Positions 45,945 through 55,424 of a stretch of DNA of 64,000 bases are shown piece after piece. A program made the translations under genes and the position numbers. Source of the stretch: Dyadobacter fermentans DSM 18053 (GTDB lineage: Bacteria > Bacteroidota > Bacteroidia > Cytophagales > Spirosomataceae); NCBI RefSeq assembly GCF_000023125.1, contig NC_013037.1, forward strand, positions 4,007,501 to 4,071,500, written 5' to 3'. The notes below the pieces were generated by a model, which was not told where the DNA came from, ran no database searches, and was given only the letters and a program-made list of their open reading frames with translations. Position 1 is the stretch's first letter. Each line of letters starts with the position of its first letter.

Positions 45945-46397
45945 ATGTATCAGATCATCCGCACGAACAGCGAACACCCCGGCTTCCGCGTACTCACGAA
46001 CGAACTGGACGACGAACTTTGCCGCATTTACAACACCAACAAGGCTGATTACGAAGCATACAACCGCATTTCCGGCCTCACAACCGTGTTACTCGCATAC
46101 GAAAACGGCCTAGCTATTGCCTGCGGCTGTTTCAAAACCTTCGATGCAGATCGCATTGAGCTGAAACGCATGTTCGTAAAACCCGCATTCCGCGGCAAAG
46201 GCATTGCCTCAGCGATGGTCGCCGAGTTAGAAAAGTGGGCGGCGGAGCTGGGCTACCAATCGGCAATCCTGGAAACCGGCATTGGGCAGCCGGAAGCCAT
46301 TGCATTATACCGGAAGCTTGGATACCACGATATCCCGCATTTCGGAGAATTTCCGGAGGAGTCGCGGAGTGTATGTCTGGGGAAAAGTTTAACTTAA
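45945..46397 (+). CDS. GNAT-family N-acetyltransferase
   Basis: The 150-residue protein has the GNAT acetyl-CoA motif A in ELKRMFVKPAFRGKGIASAMVAELEKWA and motif B in QSAILETGIGQPEAIALYRKLGY. The acetyl acceptor is unknown. It ends 34 bases before the AI-2E-type exporter gene, and might be cotranscribed with it. Confidence 0.9.
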   Translation: MYQIIRTNSEHPGFRVLTNELDDELCRIYNTNKADYEAYNRISGLTTVLLAYENGLAIACGCFKTFDADRIELKRMFVKPAFRGKGIASAMVAELEKWAAELGYQSAILETGIGQPEAIALYRKLGYHDIPHFGEFPEESRSVCLGKSLT

Positions 46398-46431
46398 ACG
46401 TGCTGTAAGATAAAGTCAAACTTATTACTCA

Positions 46432-47559
46432 TTGGAAACTTCTACCCCGCCCTTCTATCAAAAACTTTCCCTAACCCTCCTGGCAATCGGCATTATGATG
46501 GTTGCCATTTACCTTGGGCAGGACATTATTGTTCCATTGGCGCTGGCCGGACTGCTCGCGGTGCTGCTGCGGCCGCTCGAACAGCGGCTGATGCGAATGG
46601 GGATTCCCAAACTGATCGCAATTACCCTGGCGCTTACGCTCGCGATCCTGGTTGTGTCGGCGGTGGCGGTGCTCATTTCCATGCAGGTGGCCGATTTTTC
46701 GGACGAATGGCCTAAGCTGAAACGCAATATCGATCACTTTTACCGCGATGCGCGCCGGTGGATTCGCCGGGAATACAGCGTAAGCTACCGCCAGCAGGCC
46801 GAATACCTCAAAAACGCGCAAACGAAAACCCTCGAGACGTTCCAGGGTCCCGAAACCCTCGGTGCGGTGACAGGTCCGCTCGGTACACTGATCCTCATTC
46901 CGATTTACACGTTCCTGCTGCTTTACTACCGGGCTATGCTTATCCATTTTTCGGTGGTGCTCTTCGCGGAGGAACAAAAGCACCGCGTTCTGGAAATTCT
47001 TGGAGAGATCAAATCGATCATTCAGAGTTACATGGTGGGATTATTGCTCGAAACCACCGCGGTGGCCGTGCTCAATTCGGCTGGTCTGCTGGTGCTGAAT
47101 GTGCAATATGCGATCCTGCTGGGCGTGATGGCTGCCATCCTGAACCTCGTACCCTACATCGGCGGGCTCGTGGCTACGGCCCTCGCGGTAATGGTGACGT
47201 TCATCAGCCATCCGGAAATAGATGTGCTGCTGGGCGTTGTGGGGATTTTTATCGTGGTGCAGATCATTGACAACAACTTCCTCGTGCCGTTCATCGTCGG
47301 TTCGAAGGTGAAGATCAATGCCCTGGTGTCAATTGTGGGCGTGCTGGTGGGAGGTGCGCTCGCGGGACTGTCCGGGATGTTCCTTTCCATTCCGGCCATT
47401 GCCATGATGAAGGTAATTTTCGACCGCGTCGAGGGATTGGAGCCGTGGGGCATTTTGCTGGGCGACCAAACGCCCGAGCAGGCGAACAACAATCTGTTCC
47501 GGTTTGTGAATCTCAAAAAACCGGCCGCGGACGACGCAAAAGAAGAAAACCAGTCGTGA
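46432..47559 (+). CDS. AI-2E/PerM-family membrane transporter
   Basis: The 375-residue protein has about eight predicted transmembrane segments. The typical AI-2E family regions are VPLALAGLLAVLLRPLEQRLMRMGIPKLIA in the first third and VIQIIDNNFLVPFIVGSKVKINALVSIVGVLVGG near the C-terminus. Family members export small molecules or peptides; the name comes from TqsA. I kept TTG 46432 as start because the next in-frame ATG lies inside the first transmembrane helix. It is convergent with the ABC1-kinase gene. Confidence 0.83.
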   Translation: METSTPPFYQKLSLTLLAIGIMMVAIYLGQDIIVPLALAGLLAVLLRPLEQRLMRMGIPKLIAITLALTLAILVVSAVAVLISMQVADFSDEWPKLKRNIDHFYRDARRWIRREYSVSYRQQAEYLKNAQTKTLETFQGPETLGAVTGPLGTLILIPIYTFLLLYYRAMLIHFSVVLFAEEQKHRVLEILGEIKSIIQSYMVGLLLETTAVAVLNSAGLLVLNVQYAILLGVMAAILNLVPYIGGLVATALAVMVTFISHPEIDVLLGVVGIFIVVQIIDNNFLVPFIVGSKVKINALVSIVGVLVGGALAGLSGMFLSIPAIAMMKVIFDRVEGLEPWGILLGDQTPEQANNNLFRFVNLKKPAADDAKEENQS

Positions 47560-47577
47560 AAAGTATCACGACCGGTT
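47548..47577. terminator. Bidirectional hairpin between convergent genes
   Basis: GTCGTGA (47553-47559) pairs with TCACGAC (47566-47572), extended by AACC/GGTT with one mismatch. The stop codon of the exporter lies in the left arm. It is not a classical T-rich terminator. Confidence 0.6.
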
Positions 47578-47584
47578 ATTGGTG

Positions 47585-48886
47585 TCAGCTTACAAATTGC
47601 TTGGTATCTACCACCGCTTTCAAGTCATGCAGCAGGCTGAAAAGCCCGAAGAATGTGCGGTTGATATAAATAAAATGCTTCGAGCCGCGATTCATGTTCA
47701 TCTTGCGCAGCTCCTTGTCGTTCGCATATTTCTCCCCTAACGCGGCCAGTTTCAGGAAAAATGCTTCGTCCGAAAAATCGAACGTCTCGGCCTGGAATGG
47801 CTGGGTGAGCAGCGCGAGTATGTCCCGAAACAGGTTCGAGAAATAAACGATTTCCGCCTGGGTGTCCTTCTCCGTGAGAATTTCGAGCTCGGCCAGTTTG
47901 GCGTGGAAAACGGCTGGATTGTTCAGATTTTCCGGCTCGGCGAGTTCGAAATACGGTACGTAAAACTCCTCGGGTATTTCTTTGATACAACCAAAATCAA
48001 TGGCGATCAGGTTATCGTTTTCGTCGATCAGAAAGTTGCCCGGGTGCGGGTCGGCGTGGACTTTGCGGAGCTGGTGCACCTGGAACATATAGAAATCCCA
48101 CAATGCCTGCCCGATTTTGTTGGCCGTTTCCTGGCTGGGGTTTGTTTTACAAAACTCCGACCAATGCACCCCGCTCATCCAATCCATCGTGATCACGCGC
48201 TCGCTGGAAAACTCAGGATAATATTTCGGGAAGCGCAGGTTTGGGATATGCTCGCAAGCTTCGGCGATTTCGGTGCTCTGGGCTATTTCAAGGATGTAAT
48301 TCGTTTCCTCGGTCAGCTTCGTTTCCACTTCTTTGAAATACTTGTCCGAATCCTTCGCCTGGATGTTGAACATTTTCATCGCAATGGGCTTCACGAGCGC
48401 TAAATCGGTCGAAATGCTTTCCGCTACTCCCGGATACTGGATTTTTACCGCCAGCTCCTTGCCCTCGTGCGTGGCCTTATGCACCTGACCAATGCTGGCC
48501 GCATTGATCGCATTCGGATTAAATGTGTCAAACAATTCCAGTGGCGACTTGCCGAAGTATTTGCGAAAAGTCTTCACCACCAGCGGAGCCGAAAGCGGCG
48601 GTACCGAAAACTGCGAGAGCGAAAACTTCTCCACATAAGCCTGCGGCAAAAAGTTTTTCTCCATACTCAGCATTTGCGCCAGCTTCAATGCGCTGCCTTT
48701 CAGGCTTTTGAGGCTATCATAAATATCCTCCGCATTGTTGCTGTTGAGGTTGTCCCGGGCCGTTTCCGGACTGGTGATCTTCTCGCCGTAATATTTCAGA
48801 TAATTTCCCCCAATCTTAACCCCTGTTGAAATAAGCCGGGTGGCACGCCGTATTTTGGAAGTAGGGATACTGTCAATTGTTTCCAT
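47585..48886 (-). CDS. ABC1/AarF/UbiB-family atypical kinase
   Basis: The 433-residue protein of the UbiB/ADCK family has the N-terminal motif KGSALKLAQMLSM (the KxGQ-type motif, here KxAQ), the Ala-rich loop NAINAASIGQVHKA that replaces the P-loop, LAVKIQYP with the kinase lysine, VHADPHPGNFLI as the catalytic loop and IAIDFGCIKEI as the DFG motif. Family members support isoprenoid quinone synthesis or lipid handling. The TetR-type gene lies only 3 bases upstream, so the two form an operon. Confidence 0.88.
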   Translation of the reverse strand: METIDSIPTSKIRRATRLISTGVKIGGNYLKYYGEKITSPETARDNLNSNNAEDIYDSLKSLKGSALKLAQMLSMEKNFLPQAYVEKFSLSQFSVPPLSAPLVVKTFRKYFGKSPLELFDTFNPNAINAASIGQVHKATHEGKELAVKIQYPGVAESISTDLALVKPIAMKMFNIQAKDSDKYFKEVETKLTEETNYILEIAQSTEIAEACEHIPNLRFPKYYPEFSSERVITMDWMSGVHWSEFCKTNPSQETANKIGQALWDFYMFQVHQLRKVHADPHPGNFLIDENDNLIAIDFGCIKEIPEEFYVPYFELAEPENLNNPAVFHAKLAELEILTEKDTQAEIVYFSNLFRDILALLTQPFQAETFDFSDEAFFLKLAALGEKYANDKELRKMNMNRGSKHFIYINRTFFGLFSLLHDLKAVVDTKQFVS

Positions 48887-48889
48887 TCC

Positions 48890-49564
48890 TTACTTCAATT
48901 TTTCTTTAATGAGAAACTTCCCAAAATCGATCACGCTTTCGAGCGGCGTGGTGTCGATCAGGTCAAACGTCGCGCGGATTGATTTTTCAATGAACAGGTC
49001 CGTTTTTTCAAAACCAACCGATTCATCGTCGATCCAGAATTTCAGGGTAAGCAGCAGCTGAATCCACGCGCCCTCTTCAAGCGCGTCCTGCTGCGCCTTG
49101 CGGATGCGTTCGCTCCGGGCTTTGAGGTAACCATCGCTGATCTCGTGAATGTATTCCTTGAAACTGTTGCGAAATTCTTTGAGCTTCAAAATGCCGTTCA
49201 GCCTGTTTTTGTCCTGTTTTAATGCAAAAACCACGTAGCTGCGGTTGGCTGTCAGGATTTCCACGAGCGTGAAATAGTACGCCAGCAATTTGTCCCTGAA
49301 ACCCACGCCGTCGATCTCGCCGCTCTGATTGATCAGGTTCACGGCCAAGTTATGGAAACTCACAAAAACGCGCTTTTCAAGCGAATCGATCGAAGTGAAG
49401 AACTTGTAGAACTCACGCTCCGTAAATCCGTGCGCCTTGGCAAACAAATAGACGGATTCCGGCTTTTTGTTGTTTTCAAGGCAGTAATGCATATATAATT
49501 CGGTGATCTTGTCGGCAGTGAGCTCCTCGCTCGCAGGTGGTAATGCCTTCATTTTAGTAGCCAT
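48890..49564 (-). CDS. TetR-family transcriptional regulator
   Basis: The 224-residue protein has an N-terminal HTH region (KITELYMHYCLENNKKPESVYLFAKAHGFTEREFYKFFTSIDSLEKRVF) that fits the TetR three-helix fold. A helical ligand-binding region follows, with no recognisable specificity. It is cotranscribed with the ABC1 kinase and may regulate the operon. Confidence 0.82.
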   Translation of the reverse strand: MATKMKALPPASEELTADKITELYMHYCLENNKKPESVYLFAKAHGFTEREFYKFFTSIDSLEKRVFVSFHNLAVNLINQSGEIDGVGFRDKLLAYYFTLVEILTANRSYVVFALKQDKNRLNGILKLKEFRNSFKEYIHEISDGYLKARSERIRKAQQDALEEGAWIQLLLTLKFWIDDESVGFEKTDLFIEKSIRATFDLIDTTPLESVIDFGKFLIKEKLK

Positions 49565-49667
49565 CAGAAGTATTGGTTTACTTATGGAAGATGAGTCACG
49601 TTAAAGTAAACGCTCGAAGCGGCTATTTAATTCGGCAAAACCTCACTTAATTCCGCTCATTTTCAGC

Positions 49668-51020
49668 CTATGCCTTAAACACATTCAAATTCAGAAATGC
49701 ATTCCGAAACTTCCCTTTCGGGTCCATTTGCCCGGCCAGTTCGCGGAATTCCGGCAGCTTTTCGTACCGCTTTTCCAGCACCGCGGGCGACACCGTGAAC
49801 AGCTTGCCCCAATGCGGCCTCGGATTGAATGGCGCCAGCTCCCGCTCGATCACCGGCAGCAACTTGCTCACCGCCGGCCAGTCCTGCTTCCAGGTAAAGT
49901 GGATCGCCACTGAATCCTGCTTGTAACACGGGCTCAGCCAAAGGTTATCGGCCGCAATGGTCCTGATTTCGGATGTAAACAAATGCGGGCTGATTTGTTT
50001 ACCCATTCTGGAAATTGCCAGGATCGCGTCCACCGCGTTTTTTCTCGGAACAAAATACTCCGATTGCAGCTCTTTGCCGCTGCTGGGCGTAAAACCCATT
50101 TTGAAATGCGGCATCCGCTCGTACCAAGGCCCCGGCACGCCCATCTGCTCGGTGCAGTTTTCGGCCGAGAGCTCAGGGATCGGGTGCAGGTTTTTGGTAG
50201 CGAGCTTCCCGCCGAAAAATTCCTTGTCGGGCAGCGCTTTCAACGGCTTGGCACTATTGGTTTTAAATTTAACCCACACCTCGGTAATGTCATCGGCGGC
50301 CCAGTTGGTAAACAAACTCACGCTGTAACCGCTGGCCTCTATCTCATCGAAATGTGCTTTCAGCTGGCTCAATGGCACATTTTCATACACATATTGGCCC
50401 ATCATAAACGTCGGCTGCACGTCCAGCGTCACTTTTGTCACCACGCCCAAAGCGCCCAGATGCACCACCGCCGCATTGAATTTCTCTCCGTCTTTTTCCC
50501 TGCTCAACTTCAACACTTCCCCGTCGGCCGTCACCATTTCAAATGCAGAAACTGCGGTAGCCAGGTTGCCGTTTTTTTCGCCGGACCCGTGCGTGGCCGT
50601 TGCACAGGCGCCCGCAACGGAGATGTGCGGCAGCGAGGCGAGGTTAGGCAGCGCGAAGCCTTGTTCATGCAGGTAAGGCGCCAGCTGGCCGTATTTGAGC
50701 CCTGCGTTCACGGTCACGGTTTTATTTTTGGTATCCAAATCCATCACCTCCTCCGCACCGACTACGGAAATAAACTGGTCTTTCGTATCCGCAATATCGT
50801 TGAAGCAATGCCGCGTTCCGAGTACTTTCAGCTTCGGGTATTTCTTGACGATCGTTTGTACCTGCTTCAAATTTTTGCCCAGATCCAGCCTATCGGTGCT
50901 GTATTCAAGGTTGCCTGCCCAGTTGCGGAGCTTATCGGCCTGGGCCCAGCCTGCGAGCGGGGAAAGTAACGGAGCCGTCATTAATGCCGATGAAAGTTTG
51001 ATGAAAGTTCGTTTGTTCAT
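49668..51020 (-). CDS. FAD-linked sugar or alditol oxidase, Tat-like exported
   Basis: The 450-residue flavoprotein of the VAO/PCMH fold starts with KRTFIKLSSALM and a hydrophobic stretch (Tat-like signal with KR, less typical than RR). FAD-binding motifs are LGTRHCFNDIADT, where the His is in the position that binds FAD covalently in AldO-like enzymes, and LPHISVAGACATATHGSG. The C-terminal half carries the substrate-domain pattern HFTWKQDW and HWGKLFTV. Close relatives are alditol oxidase and D-arabinono-1,4-lactone oxidase. Substrate unknown. Confidence 0.83.
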   Translation of the reverse strand: MNKRTFIKLSSALMTAPLLSPLAGWAQADKLRNWAGNLEYSTDRLDLGKNLKQVQTIVKKYPKLKVLGTRHCFNDIADTKDQFISVVGAEEVMDLDTKNKTVTVNAGLKYGQLAPYLHEQGFALPNLASLPHISVAGACATATHGSGEKNGNLATAVSAFEMVTADGEVLKLSREKDGEKFNAAVVHLGALGVVTKVTLDVQPTFMMGQYVYENVPLSQLKAHFDEIEASGYSVSLFTNWAADDITEVWVKFKTNSAKPLKALPDKEFFGGKLATKNLHPIPELSAENCTEQMGVPGPWYERMPHFKMGFTPSSGKELQSEYFVPRKNAVDAILAISRMGKQISPHLFTSEIRTIAADNLWLSPCYKQDSVAIHFTWKQDWPAVSKLLPVIERELAPFNPRPHWGKLFTVSPAVLEKRYEKLPEFRELAGQMDPKGKFRNAFLNLNVFKA

Positions 51021-51102
51021 GCGGTAGCTAGGTTGAAATGCACGAATAGGAATTTATCCCAAATTAATTGAATAAATCGGCATTGCAACGCTGCGCAGTC
51101 GA

Positions 51103-52587
51103 TCAGGCGGTCTTTTCCAATGCCGCTTTCAGAATCCGCACCGCTTCCCGCAGCTCTTTTTCGTCCAGATTGCCGAAACCCAGCCGGATGGCGCTCAGCC
51201 GGCCCGTTTGGAAAAGCAGCGTCTGGGGCAAATGCAGGTTTTCGCGCAGGCATTCCTTGCTCACACGCATGAGGTTAATGTCCCGCCGCCACTCCGTCCA
51301 GATCGCCAGTCCGCCCGGCGGCGCCTTAAAGGTGAGGTAAGGGCTGAAATCGTTTTCCAGTAATTCCGTAAACAAATCCCGCCGCAGGTGATACACTTTC
51401 TGCGCTTTCTTGATGTGCCGCTGGATTTCGCCCTCATCGAGCAGCTCGGCCAGGGCTTGTTCCATCATCAGGTCGCCCTGCCGGTCGATAATCCGCCGCA
51501 TTTTGCCCAATTCCCGGATCAGGTTCTGCGGCGCCACCACGTATCCCGACCGCAAACCCGGCGCCAATGCCTTGCAAAATGAACCGACGTACACGACCAT
51601 CCCGGCGCCGTCCGCACTCGCCAGCGGCAGCACGGGACTGCTGTTGTAGTGAAAATCGTAGTCATGGTCGTCTTCGAGGATGATAAACCCGTACTGCACC
51701 GACAAATTCAGCAATTCCACCCGTCGCTCGGCGCTGAGCGTGACGGTGGTGGGATAATGGTGATGCGGCGTAATGTACAGCATTCTGATGGCCGTACGCT
51801 CGCAAAGCTGGCGCACCGCTTCTACGGAAATCCCCTGATCATCCACCGGTACCGCAAGGATATTCGCACCGGCTTGTTGAAAAATCATATTGGCTACATA
51901 ATAGCTCAAATCACCCACCACCACATTGTCGCCCTTTTTGAGCAGCAGCGTCGAGGCCAGGTAAATGCCCATCTGAATGCCTCTTGTGGTAATGATATTC
52001 TCCGCGCCGATGTGCAGCCCGCGCGTGTTGTTCAGGTAAGTTGCGAGGCGCTCGCGGAACCAGACGTTCCCTTCCACGTGCGAATAGCTAAGGTATTTCC
52101 GGTTGTTATTTCTTCTCAACACACTCGAATAGGCTTTCGCTAGCTTATCCATAGGCGCGAGGCGGACGTCGGGAAGGCCGTCGGTAAATTCCAAATCCAC
52201 CCGGGAAAGCGAAACGGGCCGGTCGAGCAGCATACTCTCTTCGAATGCGAAACCGGTGCGCTCGGGGTATTGTTTCAAATCGCTCACGCTCGCGAGCGCA
52301 CTGCCGCGGACTACCGGACTTTTCCGGGTTACGAACGTCCCGCGGTTCGGCAACATTTCTATCCACCCTTGCGCGTCGAGTTCGTTGTAAGCGGCCACCA
52401 CGGTTTTACGGTGCACGTCGAGCATTTCGGCAAGCGCCCGTGTTCCAGGCAGTTGCACGCCGGTAACCAGCACGCCGCGCTGAATGGCGTTGATCATCTG
52501 GTGTGCGATTTGCAGATAAACAGGGGTGCCGGACGCACGGTCCAGCAGGATCACATTTCGGAAGGGAATTTCAACCGGACTACTCAT
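51103..52587 (-). CDS. MocR/PdxR-family PLP-dependent transcriptional regulator
   Basis: The 494-residue protein has a GntR-type winged HTH (TPVYLQIAHQMINAIQRG, then PGTRALAEMLDVHRKTVVAAYNELDAQG) and an aminotransferase-fold domain (ITTRGIQMGIYLAS, TPHHHYPTTVTLS, ILEDDHDYDFHYN and the PLP-lysine region SFCKALAPGLRSGYVVAP). Start 52587 (MSSPVEIPF) is preferred over 52647, which lies upstream of the divergent promoter. It is divergent from the TonB receptor gene, which it may control. Confidence 0.9.
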   Translation of the reverse strand: MSSPVEIPFRNVILLDRASGTPVYLQIAHQMINAIQRGVLVTGVQLPGTRALAEMLDVHRKTVVAAYNELDAQGWIEMLPNRGTFVTRKSPVVRGSALASVSDLKQYPERTGFAFEESMLLDRPVSLSRVDLEFTDGLPDVRLAPMDKLAKAYSSVLRRNNNRKYLSYSHVEGNVWFRERLATYLNNTRGLHIGAENIITTRGIQMGIYLASTLLLKKGDNVVVGDLSYYVANMIFQQAGANILAVPVDDQGISVEAVRQLCERTAIRMLYITPHHHYPTTVTLSAERRVELLNLSVQYGFIILEDDHDYDFHYNSSPVLPLASADGAGMVVYVGSFCKALAPGLRSGYVVAPQNLIRELGKMRRIIDRQGDLMMEQALAELLDEGEIQRHIKKAQKVYHLRRDLFTELLENDFSPYLTFKAPPGGLAIWTEWRRDINLMRVSKECLRENLHLPQTLLFQTGRLSAIRLGFGNLDEKELREAVRILKAALEKTA

Positions 52588-52627
52588 TAGATTTAAACCG
52601 GAGCATATAAACGGTCCGGCAAGATAA

Positions 52628-52635
52628 TAGTTTTG
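52628..52635 (+). promoter_or_regulatory. -7 box of the BtuB-like receptor gene
   Basis: TAGTTTTG matches TAnnTTTG exactly, 20 bases before the ATG. No TTTG lies at the usual -33 spacing. Confidence 0.4.
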
Positions 52636-52654
52636 CATCGAAATCATTCCAGAT

Positions 52655-54607
52655 ATGAAACTACATTACCTCAGCATCACCTTCTTTCTGTCTTGCATTG
52701 CGAGCCCCGGCCTCGCGCAGGAAATATCGCTCGACCCTGTTACCGTCACCTCGTCGCTCGTCGAAAAGCGCGCCTCGCAGACCGGCCGCAACATTGCCGT
52801 CATCAAAGGCGAATACTTTCAGCAACTGCCCGTCCACAGCATCGACGACCTGCTCCGCTACGTGCCGGGCGTGGAAATCCAGGCGCGCGGCCCGCAAGGT
52901 TCGCAGAGTGACATTGTGCTGCGCGGCGGCACGTTCCAGCAGGTGCTTGTGATCCTCGACGGCATTCGCCTGAACGACCCGAACACAGGCCATTTTAATA
53001 GCTACATTCCCATCTCCCCGGCCGAAATCGACCGGATCGAGGTTTTGAAAGGCGCTTCATCCGCATTGTACGGTTCCGATGCCGTCGGCGGGGTTGTTCA
53101 TGTTATTTCAAAGACATTTGCGGCGCGGCTTGCCGGCGCAGGAACGGATAATGCTGTACAAAAAACGCAAGTTAACGGCGGCGTGAGCGCTGGGGAATAT
53201 GGGCTGTTTAATGCCAATGTGGGCGCATTTGTACAGCGGAACAAGCTGGCGGTTTCCGGAGGATTTTTGTCCAACAATGCCTCAGGCGTGCAGCAGCGGG
53301 GCATTAAGGGCTATTTTCACAATAATACGGCCTCATTATCGCTGAGCTACGCGATTTCTCCGAGCTGGAACCTATCCATCCGCAGTGCCTACGACCACCG
53401 CGATTTTGCCGCGCAGAACTTTTACACCGTGCTCAAATCCGACACCGCGAGCGAAAAAGTGAAAATGTCGTGGAACCAGGTGCGGCTGAGTTACCAGAAA
53501 AACAAGACGGCATTTTCGGTAGACGGTGGATTTAAATCGGTGCAGGACACCTATTTGTTCAACCCGCATTCCATTGCCAACAGCAGTAAATCGAAGCTCT
53601 GGCAGGGGCTGGCTACTTTGCAGCAGGGCCTCACCGCCAGCACGAACCTGATCGCCGGCGTCAACTTTCAGCAGCGTAATATCCGGTCCAACGACCGCGG
53701 CAATCACACATTGAACCAGCTCGCACCATTCGTTTCGGTGGTACAAACGATCGGGGAGCATTTTACAGTGACACCTTCCGCCCGCCTGGATTGGCGCGAA
53801 AACATTGGCACCGAAGTTTCGCCCCAAATCAATTTATCCTACAAAAAATCGAACTGGCAGCTGCGGGCGAGTGCAGGAAAAACCATTCGCGACGCCGATT
53901 TCACGGAACGGTTTAACAACTACGCCAAAACGCTCGTCACCGGCGGCAGCGTCGGCAACCCCGACCTGAAAGCCGAGCGCTCGATCAGCTACGAAGCCGG
54001 CGCCGACTGGTTCCTGACCAGCAACCCGACGGCTCAGCTCAAAATTTCAGGCACGTTTTTCCAGCGCCTTCAAAAAGACCTGATCGACTACGTCACCACA
54101 CCATATGCACAAATGCCCCGCAAGGATAACCTCTCGCCAACTGGCACATTCGGCCTTGCATTGAACATCGCCGAAGTAAACACGACCGGCTTTGAGCTCG
54201 ATATTCAATCGGCCAATGCGATTTCGGATAATCAGAAACTGCTCCTCAACGCAGGCCTTACCTGGCTCGATAGCGACAATAAAAGCAATATCCAGTCTTT
54301 CTACCTCTCGTCACACGCCCGTTTCCTTGCCAATTTCTCGGCCATTTACCAGGTCGGCGCATTCTCAGTGAGTGTGAATGGTTTGTACAAAAAACGGGCA
54401 GAACGGGAAGCATCGGCCATCGAAGCCACGATTTCTAAAAACTACTTTTTGCTGAATGCACGCGCCGAATATGCGTTTCTGAAACGTCAGCTGGGTGTGT
54501 TCGTGCAGGCCGATAATGCATTCGACAAGCAATACAGCGATGTGCTCGGCTCGGTAATGCCCGGTCGCTGGTTGATGGGCGGCGTTCGTTTCAGCTTTTC
54601 AAAATAG
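52655..54607 (+). CDS. TonB-dependent receptor, BtuB-like
   Basis: The 650-residue outer-membrane receptor has a signal peptide (ending GLAQ), a TonB-box-like DPVTVTSSLVEK, a plug domain (LLRYVPGVEIQARG, VLVILDGIRLNDPNTGHFN, RIEVLKGASSALYGSDAVGGVVHVISK) and a barrel ending in the aromatic GGVRFSFSK. It lacks the SusC-type N-terminal domain, so it is a classic siderophore/cofactor-type receptor. The divergent MocR-type regulator suggests a PLP- or amine-related signal. The alpha/beta hydrolase gene follows it. Confidence 0.9.
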   Translation: MKLHYLSITFFLSCIASPGLAQEISLDPVTVTSSLVEKRASQTGRNIAVIKGEYFQQLPVHSIDDLLRYVPGVEIQARGPQGSQSDIVLRGGTFQQVLVILDGIRLNDPNTGHFNSYIPISPAEIDRIEVLKGASSALYGSDAVGGVVHVISKTFAARLAGAGTDNAVQKTQVNGGVSAGEYGLFNANVGAFVQRNKLAVSGGFLSNNASGVQQRGIKGYFHNNTASLSLSYAISPSWNLSIRSAYDHRDFAAQNFYTVLKSDTASEKVKMSWNQVRLSYQKNKTAFSVDGGFKSVQDTYLFNPHSIANSSKSKLWQGLATLQQGLTASTNLIAGVNFQQRNIRSNDRGNHTLNQLAPFVSVVQTIGEHFTVTPSARLDWRENIGTEVSPQINLSYKKSNWQLRASAGKTIRDADFTERFNNYAKTLVTGGSVGNPDLKAERSISYEAGADWFLTSNPTAQLKISGTFFQRLQKDLIDYVTTPYAQMPRKDNLSPTGTFGLALNIAEVNTTGFELDIQSANAISDNQKLLLNAGLTWLDSDNKSNIQSFYLSSHARFLANFSAIYQVGAFSVSVNGLYKKRAEREASAIEATISKNYFLLNARAEYAFLKRQLGVFVQADNAFDKQYSDVLGSVMPGRWLMGGVRFSFSK

Positions 54608-54659
54608 ATCGGCATTCTTTTTGCAGGCGTTCGTATATTCGTAAAGACAGCCCCCTTTT

Positions 54660-55424
54660 ATGTTTTTGAGTATACGTAACTCCTGTTTTCTAGTGGCATT
54701 ATTGGCATTTTCAGGATCACAGGCAGCCGGCGCAACGGATAGCGCCGGCGTAGATCCTGCGGCCAAAAAAATGAATGTTTACTTCATCAGTGGTCTTGGC
54801 GCCGACGAGCGCGTGTTCACCAAACTCAAACTCGATCCGCGACTGAATGTGAAGTACATTAAATGGGTGAAGCCGCAGAAGAAAGAGACGTTGCAGCATT
54901 ATGCAGCCCGGCTGAGTACGCAAATTGACATGTCGCAGCCGTTTCAATTGGTAGGATTATCATTCGGCGGCGTAGTGGCTTCCGAAATTGCGGATATCGC
55001 CTGTCCGCAGCAGGTTACGCTCATTTCGAGCATGTCGACCGGCGTTCCGCTTTCGAAGTTCTATCAGTTAATGATTAAATTCCTGCTGATGTCGCCGCTG
55101 TCGGCACCATTGCTGAAATCAGCGAATCGGCTTACCTACAACTATTTTGGCGCGGATACGCCCGAATTAAAGAAGCTGCTCAAAAAGATCCTGCACGATA
55201 CCGACGCCAAATTTCTGAAATGGGCGCTGGTGCGCATGAGCGGCTGGAACCGGAAGGAGCGCATCGATAACGTTTTTCACATCCACGGAACCGCCGACAA
55301 GCTTATCCCGATTATCATCGTAAAGCCGGATATTGTGATCGAAGATGGCGGGCATTTGATGATTTACGCCCAGGCCGACCAGATTTCCAAAATTCTCAAC
55401 CACCGGCTTACGGCCATTGATTGA
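54660..55424 (+). CDS. Alpha/beta hydrolase, probably exported
   Basis: The 254-residue protein has a hydrophobic N-terminus (FLVALLAFSGSQAAG) typical of a signal peptide and an alpha/beta hydrolase core. The nucleophile elbow is LVGLSFGG (Ser), and the late GGHLM His near residue 235 is the likely catalytic histidine; the acid residue was not assigned with confidence. Its substrate is unknown. It lies 52 bases after the TonB receptor and may be cotranscribed. Its 3' end overlaps the convergent quinone oxidoreductase gene by 17 bases. Confidence 0.75.
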   Translation: MFLSIRNSCFLVALLAFSGSQAAGATDSAGVDPAAKKMNVYFISGLGADERVFTKLKLDPRLNVKYIKWVKPQKKETLQHYAARLSTQIDMSQPFQLVGLSFGGVVASEIADIACPQQVTLISSMSTGVPLSKFYQLMIKFLLMSPLSAPLLKSANRLTYNYFGADTPELKKLLKKILHDTDAKFLKWALVRMSGWNRKERIDNVFHIHGTADKLIPIIIVKPDIVIEDGGHLMIYAQADQISKILNHRLTAID

